Shown here: in pieces, positions 8,490 to 17,910 of the stretch
Position numbering within the stretch: position 1 is the stretch's first letter
Layout of the letters: each line of letters begins with the position of its first letter
Source of the DNA: Thermoplasmata archaeon
Lineage (GTDB): Archaea > Thermoplasmatota > Thermoplasmata > Methanomassiliicoccales > Methanomethylophilaceae
Direction: 5' to 3'
DNA: 64,000 bases
Assembly: GCA_015063285.1 (NCBI GenBank)
Contig: SUST01000001.1
Coordinates: 124,001-188,000, forward strand
The notes under the pieces: model-generated
The model's input: only the letters and a program-made list of their open reading frames with translations
Databases searched by the model: none
What the model was told of the DNA's origin: nothing
Translations under genes and position numbers: made by a program

Positions 8490-9872
8490 GTGATCGGTAC
8501 GGTACAGCTTCTGAGATCTGACCGCCACGAACTCGAGACCCTGCTGGGGGAGCCGAAGAAGGCAGTCCGCAGCATGTTCCTTCCCTTCCTGATAGCGTTC
8601 GCCATCATAGAGGCGAATCAATTCATCGATACGTTTTGGATATCCGGTCTTGGAACCCAATCTGCTTCCGCCATCTCGACCGTCGTTCCCTTCTACGTCC
8701 TGCTGATGAGTGCAGGGATAGGTATATCCGTGGGAGCTACGACGACAGTCGCATTCCGTGTCGGGAAGGGCGATAACGGCATGGCCGAGAAACTCGCCGC
8801 GAACGCGCTCAACCTGGGGGTTTTGATGTCGATCTTGGCATCCGTGATCCTCTTCTTCGGACTCGATCCCGCCATGGACCTGCTCGGCGTCGACAGCATC
8901 AGGAAGGAATGTTGGGATTACATGCTACCGCTTATCCTGATGTCCACTCCGATGATCTGCCTGCTCATCCTGGGAGGAACTCTCAGGGGAGAGGGTGCGG
9001 CCAGGAAGTCCACCATCATTCAGATCTCTGCAGCAGCGTTCAACATGATCCTGGACCCCATACTGATCTACACCTTCAACCTGGGGATAATGGGTGCAGG
9101 ACTGGCAACGGGACTTGCATCCCTGATCTCCCTCATCATCGGATTGTCATGGTATCTCAGAGGGAAGACCGTTCTGCGTATCACCCGCACCAACTTCAGG
9201 ATCGACCGCCCCATAATGATGGAGCTGATGGCGGTCGGTGGTCCGAGGACCGTGAACGAACTCATCGCAAGTGCGATGACCTTCATCCAAAGGATATTCT
9301 TCGTGGTTGCCGGAGGTACAGCAGCCGTGTTGCTGTACAACTATCCGTGGAGGTTCATCACACTGTTCAACCTTCCCGGGAGGGCGTTCGAGAACAGTCT
9401 CATACCTGTTGGTTCGGCGGCCTACGGCCAGAACGATACGGAGAAGATGTGGACAGCGTACAAGTACTGCTTCAAGCTGACAGCGGCATTCTCGATTGCT
9501 GCGATGATATTCATCATGGTGTTCGCAGAACCGCTGATGTCCATCATGGCCTACGAGCCCAGCATGAAGGAGCTGATGCCGAAGCTCGTATGGTGCCTAG
9601 GACTGTCAGCGATAATGCTGCCGTTCCTTGCATTGAGAGGTGTAGGTGCAGCATTGCTGCAGGCGATGAAGAAGGCCAAGGTCCCGATGTACTTCGACCT
9701 GTTCTGGGGATCTGTGAGGATGGTGCTCTACGCCCTGAGCGCATACGGTCTTCTCGGTGTCGATCCATTCGACGGCATCATCTACATCATGGTTACTGTG
9801 TACTCGATCAGCGGCGTGCTGATGAACATACTGGCCGTTTGGCAGTTCAGGAAACTGAGACGGGTTCTCTGA
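8490..9872 (+). CDS. MATE-family efflux transporter
   Basis: About 460 residues with twelve hydrophobic helices arranged as two repeats, ending with the usual short basic tail. The sequence FIDTFWISGLG after the first helix and the AARKSTI-type loop match MATE multidrug exporters, which expel cations using a sodium or proton gradient. The start is uncertain: GTG 8490 follows a GGAGG but with very short spacing, while GTG 8463 would overlap the upstream gene. The stop abuts the stop of the convergent gene at 9873 with no base between. Confidence 0.88.
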   Translation: MIGTVQLLRSDRHELETLLGEPKKAVRSMFLPFLIAFAIIEANQFIDTFWISGLGTQSASAISTVVPFYVLLMSAGIGISVGATTTVAFRVGKGDNGMAEKLAANALNLGVLMSILASVILFFGLDPAMDLLGVDSIRKECWDYMLPLILMSTPMICLLILGGTLRGEGAARKSTIIQISAAAFNMILDPILIYTFNLGIMGAGLATGLASLISLIIGLSWYLRGKTVLRITRTNFRIDRPIMMELMAVGGPRTVNELIASAMTFIQRIFFVVAGGTAAVLLYNYPWRFITLFNLPGRAFENSLIPVGSAAYGQNDTEKMWTAYKYCFKLTAAFSIAAMIFIMVFAEPLMSIMAYEPSMKELMPKLVWCLGLSAIMLPFLALRGVGAALLQAMKKAKVPMYFDLFWGSVRMVLYALSAYGLLGVDPFDGIIYIMVTVYSISGVLMNILAVWQFRKLRRVL

Positions 9873-11111
9873 TCATTCGTTCCTCGCATTCTTCAGAGGA
9901 TAGAATGTCTTAACAGGGAACCACTCGATCTTCTCACCCGCTGCATCGATCAACTCTTCGCTGTACCCGATGCAATCGAGAACATCATAATCAGAATAAT
10001 TCCCGTTGCAATAGGCGGGCCACTCTTTGAATGTCGTGACACCTACCCAATCTTCGCCCTTCAGCATCCTCAGCACTTTCTTGGCCTCATCGACACATAC
10101 CGGCACCCCTTCCTCGTACAGTGCTATCGCTATGCGAACGAAATCTCCGCGATCCCAGCTTCCGTTAAGGATGTAATAGTACCCTCCCCCGTCAAAGCAG
10201 GTATGCAGCGACATTCTGGAAAAACTGTGTCCTCCGCGTATCTCCCAAGCATGTCCGTCACAGTTGCCGGTAAGCCATTTGTAGTATGCATCCGGGTCAT
10301 CATGATCCTTTTCCTCTAAAGGGTTCAAGGCCCAGCACTCAAAATGATGCCGCTGTCTGAACAAATCGGATTCCCCGCTTCCATCCCCGCGGGCACGATA
10401 GCAAAACTTGCACATCTCAAGGTATTCATTCACGGTCATCTCAGGGATCCTCTCTACAGGAACATCCTCGATTCCCGCATTGACCATCTCCTCGAACTTG
10501 GAGATCTGCTCAGCGGTCAGTCCGTCCATATCCCTTTCCTTGGTGATGTATCCACTTTCCCACAGATCCGTTCTTCTCATGATCCCTCTACGATACTTCA
10601 GGGGGAGATTCTCCAATACGTCCCTCTCATAAGTTCCTGCCTTTATCTCATCCACACGCTGCCTTACCGCGGTAACTAGCCACTCCAGCAAAGGTTTATG
10701 GCACCAGGCATGCGGATAATCATCGTCTCTATCCGGAGTGAAGGCAGTCTGATCGATGCTTATCCATCTGCCATACTGCCCGGCATCCGCACATCTAACA
10801 ACATACCAGTTGTATTCATCAGGGTAATTCGATTCCCATATCTCTTCAAATTCCTCATAGGGAATCCCCTCTTCCTCGTAATACTCGTAATCATCGAAAT
10901 CTTCGATGGTCCCTCTGGGGACCTTTATCCACATAGCCCTCAGATGATCGTAACTATCACATTCGGGCAGTTCTTTGACGATCGCTTCTATCTTGTCGAA
11001 TAATTCTTTCTCGGCCTTTTCCGACAGCGCAAACTCCTCATATCTACTGGTGAGGTAATGCTTGAGGGCAGGCGCAGTCATCTTGACCAGGCCCGGTACT
11101 GATTCTACCAT
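9873..11111 (-). CDS. Hypothetical acidic protein, unknown function
   Basis: 412 residues with no signal peptide or membrane helix. It is rich in Tyr, Trp, Asp and Glu. Single cysteines are scattered (CKFCYRARGDG near residue 240, NCDGHAWEIRGGHSF near 290) but no standard zinc pattern emerges. I do not recognise the family. It lies between the convergent MATE gene and the HxlR regulator on the same strand, with 52 nt to the latter, so the regulator could precede it in a message. Confidence 0.75.
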   Translation of the reverse strand: MVESVPGLVKMTAPALKHYLTSRYEEFALSEKAEKELFDKIEAIVKELPECDSYDHLRAMWIKVPRGTIEDFDDYEYYEEEGIPYEEFEEIWESNYPDEYNWYVVRCADAGQYGRWISIDQTAFTPDRDDDYPHAWCHKPLLEWLVTAVRQRVDEIKAGTYERDVLENLPLKYRRGIMRRTDLWESGYITKERDMDGLTAEQISKFEEMVNAGIEDVPVERIPEMTVNEYLEMCKFCYRARGDGSGESDLFRQRHHFECWALNPLEEKDHDDPDAYYKWLTGNCDGHAWEIRGGHSFSRMSLHTCFDGGGYYYILNGSWDRGDFVRIAIALYEEGVPVCVDEAKKVLRMLKGEDWVGVTTFKEWPAYCNGNYSDYDVLDCIGYSEELIDAAGEKIEWFPVKTFYPLKNARNE

Positions 11112-11163
11112 TGGTTATTCTCTCCCATTTGACTTAGTGTCAAACGATACAGAGAGTTTAGGG

Positions 11164-11502
11164 TCAGCCTATGTTGTCCTCGCCCCATTCGACGAAATTG
11201 TTCAGCAACGGAACCATGGATTCGCCCTTTTCCGATAGATAGTATTCAACCCTCGGGGGCTTTTGATTGTAATCTTTCCGAATGATCAAACCATCATCCT
11301 CCAATGATTTTAGAGTCAATGCTAGTGACCTAAATGTCACGGGATCGATCATCCTTTTCAGCTCGTTGTATCTCATAGGTCCGTTCAGCGACAGGCAGTA
11401 TAGGATAGGTACCCTGTATCTTCCCTGAACCATTGACATCGTGTAATAGAGCCCCTTATTCTCGATCCTATGTATTCCGATGGCGATCTTCTCTTCATCC
11501 AT
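11164..11502 (-). CDS. HxlR-family transcriptional regulator
   Basis: 112 residues with a winged helix-turn-helix: residues about 28-45 contain RYRVPILYCLSLNGPMRYNE, followed by the wing LEDDGLIIRKDYNQKPPRVE and YYLSEKGESM. HxlR proteins are dimeric repressors or activators that often answer redox or aldehyde stress. A perfect 16-bp palindrome directly upstream is a likely autoregulatory site. The next gene on the same strand is the unknown 412-residue protein. Confidence 0.9.
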   Translation of the reverse strand: MDEEKIAIGIHRIENKGLYYTMSMVQGRYRVPILYCLSLNGPMRYNELKRMIDPVTFRSLALTLKSLEDDGLIIRKDYNQKPPRVEYYLSEKGESMVPLLNNFVEWGEDNIG

Positions 11503-11515
11503 GGTCCTTTTTACA

Positions 11516-11531
11516 CTATACTTAAGTATAG
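11516..11531. promoter_or_regulatory. Perfect 16-bp palindrome upstream of the HxlR gene
   Basis: CTATACTTAAGTATAG is its own reverse complement and lies 14 nt before the HxlR start codon. Position and symmetry suit an operator for the dimeric regulator. Confidence 0.6.
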
Positions 11532-11708
11532 CGTATGCAGTATATTAGACTATGCATCAAATTGATAATAGTAATGCTGGCACATACGTAGAACTCTTGG
11601 AACGATACTATGGATCGCAGATGGAATTACCGTGCCTACAATAGATCCTTGTAGAAGGATTGCGGACATAATCATCACAGCATCCAATCCGCCTCCAGAT
11701 GTGCGGAA

Positions 11709-12836
11709 GTGCTAGGATGGGAGTTCGACTCCATCGTGATCAGAGTCCATAACAATGAATATCGCAAACACAACGGAATTCCGAAAAAAGAATCGCGCAG
11801 AGAGAAACAGGCTCAGATATCGCCGCAGAATGTTAGGAAAAAGCAAAAAGCAAGACACCGCAGACGTGTGGACCTAGGGATTCCTAAAAGAAGGATCCCC
11901 GACCACCCCATCATTCTGAAAAAGAAACCTCAGCCGGAGGCAAAGATAACGGAGGTCGAGTTCCGCAGAAGCATCTCCTATTTCGAAGAACTCATCGGCT
12001 TCGATAGCGAACTGTTGGGCAGCGATACAGATCCCGTTATCATCGAAATGCATAAGAAGGCAGTGTCTGGCGATGCCTACTATCAATATCGTATGGGTGC
12101 ATACTATGAAGAGAACCGCATCTCATGCACAAAGATGGTATATTGGTATGCAGAGTCCGCCCTGAACGGTTGCAGATTTGCTGAAGATGCCCTCGAGAGA
12201 GTATTTTGGTCGGATGATGGCGAAAGCATCGACGACACGGTTGAAAAACTGGAGTCGGAATCGAAAAGAGGGTGCTTCCAATCAATGGTAAAGCTAGCGG
12301 AGATCTGCTCATCAGAATTCTATCATTACTATGACCTGTCCAAGGCAAGATTGTTGTATTGGGAAGCATCGAAACTCGACGTATGCGCCTTCAGATACCT
12401 GGCCTTGGAGTATGTCCTTTCAGGGAAACGTATCGTAGGGATGGATCTGATCAAGAAATCATTAGACGGATGGAACCCTCTGGAAGGACAGTATCTGATG
12501 GGCATCATCCAATACTATCATCCGGCAGATTCCTTTGATCAAGAATTCGGATAGAACCGCCTGAAGAGAAGCGGTAGAGAAGGTTACGTCCCTTCACTGC
12601 TGGCGCTGGGAGACATATTCGCCAAATGTGATAATGAAGATAATCTCGCTATCGCTATTGGATACTATACTGAAGCAGCAGAAAGAGGGGATATGAGAGC
12701 CATGTGCAGACTGATCGGCATATACGAGAATAAGGGCTGTATGGAAAAGGTCGATATGTGGAAGAACAAACTCCATGAAGCAGACTCCGAAATGTCGAAT
12801 TATGAATGGAAGCACTATGCACTGACGAGATTATGA
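11709..12836 (+). CDS. Sel1-repeat protein with in-frame TAG
   Basis: The frame from about GTG 11709 encodes a basic N-terminal region (residues 15-75, many Arg/Lys) and then Sel1-type helical repeats such as AVSGDAYYQYRMGAYYEEN. A TAG stands at 12552-12554 (codon 282). The same frame then continues for 93 codons to TGA 12836 and holds a further clear repeat, YYTEAAERGDMRAMCRLIG. Sel1 repeats form helical scaffolds for protein binding. The start is uncertain. Read with TAG as sense, the protein has 375 residues; read as stop, it loses its last two repeats. Confidence 0.75.
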
Positions 12837-12897
12837 TTGATACCTGAACAATTGTACATTATCTTGTTTTATATCGTGCTATAATGTTTTCCCGTTC

Positions 12898-14310
12898 ATG
12901 ACGGAAGGTCAGCCGAACACGAAGATCATCCTTTTCGCACTCGTCCTGGGGACGTTCATGACAGCTCTTGACGCCACCATCGTTTCCGTGGCGCTGCCTA
13001 CTATGGCAGAGGAACTGTTGGAAGCGGGACACGACACATCGAACATCTCATGGGTCCTGCTGATCTACACACTGATGCTGTGCTGCTTCATCCTGTTATG
13101 GTCGAAACTCGGTTCCAACAAGGGATACAAGAAGGTCTTCATGACCGGTATCGGAGTGTTTGCCGCATCGTCGCTCATGATAGGCCTCTGCGGGTTCTTC
13201 CCGGGATTGGGATTGAACGCGATCATCCTTCTCCGTGCCGTGCAGGGATTGGGTGCCGGAATGGTCACCGCTATGTCGCTTGCGATGGTATCGTCATACC
13301 TTCCGAAAGAGATCAGGGGATCGTCCATCGGAGCGGTCACATTGGCCGCTTCCGCAGGTACCGCTTTCGGTCCTGCGATAGGAGGAATCTTAACGACATT
13401 CCACTGGTCTTACATCTTCTTCATCAACGTCCCGATAGGACTGCTCTGCCTGTTCCTTTGCTTCAGGTACATGCATGTCAAGGAGAATCTGGAGAACGCA
13501 GGAAGCAAGTTGGATTATGTCGGTGTCGCACTGCTGTTCGTGATGCTCTTCACGCTCATCTACTACCTCAACAAGGGACCCGATATCGGATGGACCTCAG
13601 AGCTCGGAATCGCACTCATCTTCGTCATGATGATCGCGGCGGGATTGGTATTCTGGTGGGAGCAGAGGACGAAGGATCCGCTCGTCAATCTGGACCTCAT
13701 AAGGAACCCGATGATCCTGAGGAGCGTGACGGTCACGATGCTGCTGTTCATAGCGATGGCGGGAAGCTATCTCCTGCTGCCCTATTATCTGCAATTCGTG
13801 CAGGGCTACGAGACCATGGAATACGGTTTCATCCTCATCGCGAATTCCGTCGGAATGATGGTCATGGGACCAATAGTCGGGAAGCTCGCGGACCGTACGG
13901 GAAAGAACAAGAGATTCATCGTCGCGGGTGCATTGGTATGCGCCGTCGGATTCTACATGATGATGCTTTACAACGACAGCACAGGCATCGCATGGATCCT
14001 CATCTCGCTGTTCGTGATGGGAGCGGGAATAGGTATGGCGATGGTGGCCTGCACGAACCTCTCTTTCGAGTATATCACAGAGGGTCAGAACGGACAGCTG
14101 TCAGGAATCACGAACACGTTCAGACAGGCGGGAAGCTCCGCGGGTGTCGCGATCCTCAACGCGGTATTCATGGCGTTCATCGTGACCGTTCCCGCGGTCG
14201 ATCTCATACCCGGTTTCAAGCATGCATTCTTCGTCGCGATAATCATCGCGCTGCTTGCATTCGTTGTAGGGATGGGGTTAAGGGACAAGGAGAGGAGCCC
14301 CTCTTCCTGA
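12898..14310 (+). CDS. MFS drug exporter (DHA2/EmrB type)
   Basis: 470 residues with about fourteen hydrophobic helices. MTALDATIVSVALPTMA in the first helix and the RAVQGLGAGM loop of helix four are hallmarks of the DHA2 group, which expels drugs in exchange for protons. TTTTATAT at 12867-12874 is about 27 nt before ATG 12898, so translation is probably leaderless. It stands alone and on the same strand as the Sel1 gene. Confidence 0.92.
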   Translation: MTEGQPNTKIILFALVLGTFMTALDATIVSVALPTMAEELLEAGHDTSNISWVLLIYTLMLCCFILLWSKLGSNKGYKKVFMTGIGVFAASSLMIGLCGFFPGLGLNAIILLRAVQGLGAGMVTAMSLAMVSSYLPKEIRGSSIGAVTLAASAGTAFGPAIGGILTTFHWSYIFFINVPIGLLCLFLCFRYMHVKENLENAGSKLDYVGVALLFVMLFTLIYYLNKGPDIGWTSELGIALIFVMMIAAGLVFWWEQRTKDPLVNLDLIRNPMILRSVTVTMLLFIAMAGSYLLLPYYLQFVQGYETMEYGFILIANSVGMMVMGPIVGKLADRTGKNKRFIVAGALVCAVGFYMMMLYNDSTGIAWILISLFVMGAGIGMAMVACTNLSFEYITEGQNGQLSGITNTFRQAGSSAGVAILNAVFMAFIVTVPAVDLIPGFKHAFFVAIIIALLAFVVGMGLRDKERSPSS

Positions 14311-14736
14311 TACTCAAGCTCTCGATTGGTATATGGTATGACTGAACGGCTGCGGTGCCTGACCTCGACTGTTATGAACATTTTCTCCATCTTCGCTGGG
14401 TGCGAGATTCGATAGGGGGCTGAGTACGATTCCAATGGTTTGGATCAAGAGAGCCGGTCTCCGCAAAGCTATGGGGTTACCATTTTGGAAATCGTTCTCT
14501 GATGCGATACCTCTGTCTGTTCGAACGGGGGCTATCCGGATATAACTTACAGATGCCAGAGAATTGAATTAATTATTAGAACACAGCACAATCGAGGTTT
14601 ACTACAGATTCTGATAAACTGCTAGCAAACTTTTTATTCTTAGGTCTTTGCTTATTTAATATACATTAGGAGTTCGGCTTCGGCAGAGACTCTAGGACGG
14701 CCTGAATGTGTCCGTCAATGTGGTAAGAGTGATATC
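14311..14736. other. Intergenic region, promoter of the BspA-type gene
   Basis: No frame here shows coding character. TTATTTAATATAC near 14652 is the only clear TATA-like box, giving the following gene a leader of about 60-70 nt. Nothing else is recognisable. Confidence 0.5.
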
Positions 14737-16131
14737 ATGAATCATAATAGAGATAAAATTGCCATCGCATCGCTGTTCATAGTTGGTGTAGTGATGGTAT
14801 CCGCAGTGGTGATCTATGATGACAATCAGGACTTGGATGCCGATTTGCATCTCTCGGGTCAATTGGGCGGCGTAGATTGGGTGTACAATAACGGAACAAT
14901 CGATGTCTATCCGTCGAAGAATCCTGCTCCAGGGTATGAAATGGGAGTCATGGCACACTCCGATAATTTTTGGTGGGGATTAGAGTATGATTCTAAATAC
15001 CCCGGGAGCGCAGATCTGATAAGGGTCTATGTCAAAGAGGGTGTGACATCTTTATCAAGCGATTCATTCAGTTGGACCGGCTGTAACAATCATAATTCTG
15101 AAGGAATGGGCTTGAGGGATGTCTCTCTCCCGAACACTCTAACCACGATCGGTGATAGGACATTTTAGTACAGTATAATTGAGGATATTACTATTCCGAT
15201 GAATGTCACCGAGATCGGTGACAGGGTTTTTTTTGCCAATGAACTGAAAAGTGTCACGGTGATGCCTAAGATCCCGCCGAAAATAGGAAAAGATGTGTTC
15301 TCCTATAACTACTACCTTACTCAGATAAATGTTCCTGCAAGTTCTTTGGAAGCCTATAAGGCCGCGCCCGGATGGAGCGATTACGCGGATAAAATGGTCC
15401 CTGTCGAGTTCGATTATCCGACCTCGGGGACCATAATGAACATAGACTGGAAGATCCAAGATGGCTCTCTTACCCTTTCCAAGAACCCCAATGATGAGGA
15501 TGGCAGGATATTATTCACTAAGAATATCTGGAAATCCGCTGGAGTTTACGACATCAAGAAGGTCGTGATCGGCGATGGCATAACGAACGTCCCGGCAGGA
15601 ATGTTTAGAGGATCAAACATCGAATCGGTCGTGATAGGTGAGTCCGTGGAGACCATCGAGATGAACGCGTTCAGGGAGTGCGAGAAACTATACGATGTGG
15701 TCGTAGGGGGAGCAGTCAAGTCCATAGGGCCTGCTGCATTCCGCGATTGTACAAGCCTTGAGACCATAGTACTAGGAGAATCCGTCGAGATAGTCTACAG
15801 TATGGCCTTCCAGGGCGTCCCCCTGAAAAGTCTGTATATGCCACAGGGCATCGCCATTGTGGACACCCTGTTCAGCAAATCGTTCGATATCAGAGCATGG
15901 TATGATCTTGACGGCAAGCAGTTGATAGGGGGCCAGATTGGCGGGCATATCTTTGAGATTGACGACAGTGTCGCTAAAGCGGTGACAGCCGGTGAAGATC
16001 AAGAGCCGGTAGATGATTTAGCGACGGGCTTCATAGACACGGCACGCAAGTACCTGGAAGTAATGATCTTCGATCTGAAGTACAACCTCAGAGAATGGTT
16101 CACGCCGTTACGCAATTTTCAACTATTCTGA
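14737..16131 (+). CDS. BspA-type leucine-rich surface protein with in-frame TAG
   Basis: Starts at ATG 14737 with a membrane anchor or signal at residues 8-27. It continues with LRR_5/BspA repeats (LPNTLTTIGDRTF) up to a TAG at 15166-15168 (codon 144). The frame then goes on at once with YSIIEDITIPMNVTEIGDRV and further repeats (IESVVIGESVETIEMNAF) to TGA 16131, 464 residues in all. The TAG falls inside a repeat, in the variable position after the conserved Phe. The protein is probably anchored by its N-terminus and displayed outside the cell. Stopping at TAG would leave a stub with one and a half repeats. Confidence 0.8.
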
Positions 16132-16147
16132 AACCATTTGATGACGG

Positions 16148-16183
16148 CAGCTATCCCGCTGGTGACTGTCAGTGGGATAGCTG
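16148..16183. terminator. 14-bp hairpin after the BspA-type gene
   Basis: CAGCTATCCCGCTG (16148-16161) pairs with CAGTGGGATAGCTG (16170-16183), with one G-T pair and an 8-nt loop, 16 nt after the stop. No T-run follows, so it may be a processing or stabilising structure rather than a simple terminator. A second small hairpin, GTTCTC/GAGAAC, follows directly. Confidence 0.55.
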
Positions 16184-16516
16184 TTCTCGATGAGAACAGC
16201 TTCTCCGCACTGCCCTTTCATTGTACATCTCATTCTCAGTTACCGTTTTCGTGAAGAGGAACGGTGAGAAAAGACGCGTGTGGAGCAACTTCGGACCGAT
16301 ATTGAGGGCAATTTTCGGAGAACGGACGTCGATTCCGGTCCCGAAAGAACCGGGTCAGACGTCCCTAGACTCGTTCCGATGGCTTCGGAGAGCTAACTGA
16401 GAACGTGATTTCGATGGGTCGGTCGACATGGATCCAGCAAATGCTAGGTCAAAGGTCACGTAAGTGTCAGACACGGGATTTAACGGAATTTTTTATGCAA
16501 ATTATTACAATTTAAC

Positions 16517-16552
16517 GTCCGTTATTTTGTAAAATTTTACAACTTAACGGAC
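16517..16552. repeat. 36-bp nested dyad between convergent genes
   Basis: GTCCGTTA (16517-16524) mirrors TAACGGAC (16545-16552). At the centre is the perfect palindrome GTAAAATTTTAC (16529-16540), with 4-nt spacers on both sides. The same span holds direct repeats TTACAATTTAACG (16505-16517) and TTACAACTTAACG (16537-16549). The flanking genes converge here, so it does not sit before any gene I can see. Confidence 0.6.
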
Positions 16553-16584
16553 TATTAGTTTAACTCATATGAATCGAGTGGGAT

Positions 16585-16600
16585 TCCCCCTTGCGGGGGA
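16585..16600 (-). terminator. Hairpin after the surface protein gene
   Basis: TCCCCC/GGGGGA with a 4-nt loop lies 22 nt beyond the stop of the minus-strand gene at 16622. GATCCC/GGGATC (about 16602-16614) forms a second hairpin nearer the stop. Confidence 0.55.
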
Positions 16601-16621
16601 TGATCCCCGGGATCTATGGTT

Positions 16622-17707
16622 TCAATCCTTCTTGTGTGCTTTCACGTGGGCGACCGCCAACACGATAAGGACGATAACGAGGATGATCGCTGCCGTGAAC
16701 CAGTAGACGTAGTTGTCCGAACCAGCATCTCCGGAGAAGACGGCCTCGATCTCAATGTCTGCCGTGATCTTCTGACCGTCCTCTACGTTCCATCCCTCGA
16801 AGACCATGGTGTCCTTCTTGGGTTCCGCCGTTACGGTGACTCCGTTGATGGTGATCTTCATCCCATCCGTGTTGATGACGGAGCCTGCGGCGCATGTGAG
16901 CTTATCCTCGGAATAGCTGACGTTCTTGCCCGAGAATTCGACTTCGCAGGTGAGGACCGTGGCGAGCATGTCCGGGTACGAACCGCAAACCCAACTATCG
17001 CATGACACGAGGTCGTTCTTGCTCCACTGGACCATCTTGGTCTCGTATGATGCTCCCTCTGGGACGGTGCTAATCACATGCCCAATCTCGCACATCCTCA
17101 TGTCAGGGGATTCGGTGGCGTAAGCGTATGCCATGTAGCATGCGTATCCGTTGTAGTAGAGGGGAGCGGTCTCGTCGATCGCATAGCGCACTTGGGTTCC
17201 GTTGGTATCGGTGTACATTCCCTCGGTCACCTTGGTGACGGATTTGCCGAAGGATGTGTCCTTCAGGGCCTGCGGGAGAACGACGGAAATGGTCCTCTCA
17301 TTGATCTTGTCCCTAACGCTGTCGTCGATGGATGTCACCTTGTAGATGGTGATGTCGTTCCCATCCTTGTCCAGGATGTACGAAGGGAAATAGGCGAGGT
17401 CTGAGGACTCGCTGAACTCGATATCGGTAATCTTGAGAGTTCCGGTGGTATCCCATCCGAGATTGGGTCCGGAGGGCTTCGTGAGAACGGTCAGGGTGAT
17501 TGTGACCTTGGTGTTCTCGCCGTATTTGCTCACGTCCTGACTCGGACCATGGGTGGTGTGTCCGGTACCTGTACAGACCTTCACCTCCGTACCGACGTCC
17601 ATATGGGCATCGTTGTCATCCGCGTCGGCGGATGAGATCAATGCGAAAGATAGCAGCACCAATGCACTCACCACGAATGCAGATGCCATCAATGTGCTCT
17701 TCTTCAT
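16622..17707 (-). CDS. Secreted, C-terminally anchored surface protein
   Basis: 361 residues from ATG 17707, where MKKSTLMASAFVVSALVLL gives a typical signal peptide; the longer frame from 17761 has none. The body is beta-rich. Near residues 280-325 a segment with MVFEGWNVEDGQKITADIEI resembles InlB-type (Listeria-Bacteroides) repeats. A transmembrane helix (about 330-352) and a short Lys/His-rich tail end the protein, so it is displayed outside and anchored at its C-terminus. Its ligand is unknown. Confidence 0.8.
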   Translation of the reverse strand: MKKSTLMASAFVVSALVLLSFALISSADADDNDAHMDVGTEVKVCTGTGHTTHGPSQDVSKYGENTKVTITLTVLTKPSGPNLGWDTTGTLKITDIEFSESSDLAYFPSYILDKDGNDITIYKVTSIDDSVRDKINERTISVVLPQALKDTSFGKSVTKVTEGMYTDTNGTQVRYAIDETAPLYYNGYACYMAYAYATESPDMRMCEIGHVISTVPEGASYETKMVQWSKNDLVSCDSWVCGSYPDMLATVLTCEVEFSGKNVSYSEDKLTCAAGSVINTDGMKITINGVTVTAEPKKDTMVFEGWNVEDGQKITADIEIEAVFSGDAGSDNYVYWFTAAIILVIVLIVLAVAHVKAHKKD

Positions 17708-17910
17708 GAGTATTGGATGTGTAATCCGATATTTGTATGGTCCGACTATTAGGAACTTCAAGTGAACGATCGGGATGAATTCTTCTTTTCGGTTCAGAAG
17801 GCATATATTCTAATTATTGCATAATATCTCTATAATTTTTACATATAATTATATTGATTATGTATATAAAATCTATAAAATTATATAGATAATACCCGCT
17901 GTTATATGTT

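Noticed and set aside
11700-11735. tRNA-like T-arm (GTTCGACTCC)
   Set aside because: No acceptor, D or anticodon stem can be built around it.
13050-14345. Open frame of 431 codons overlapping the MFS gene
   Set aside because: Another frame of the same DNA, rich in Arg/His/Gly with no domain; the MFS protein is complete.
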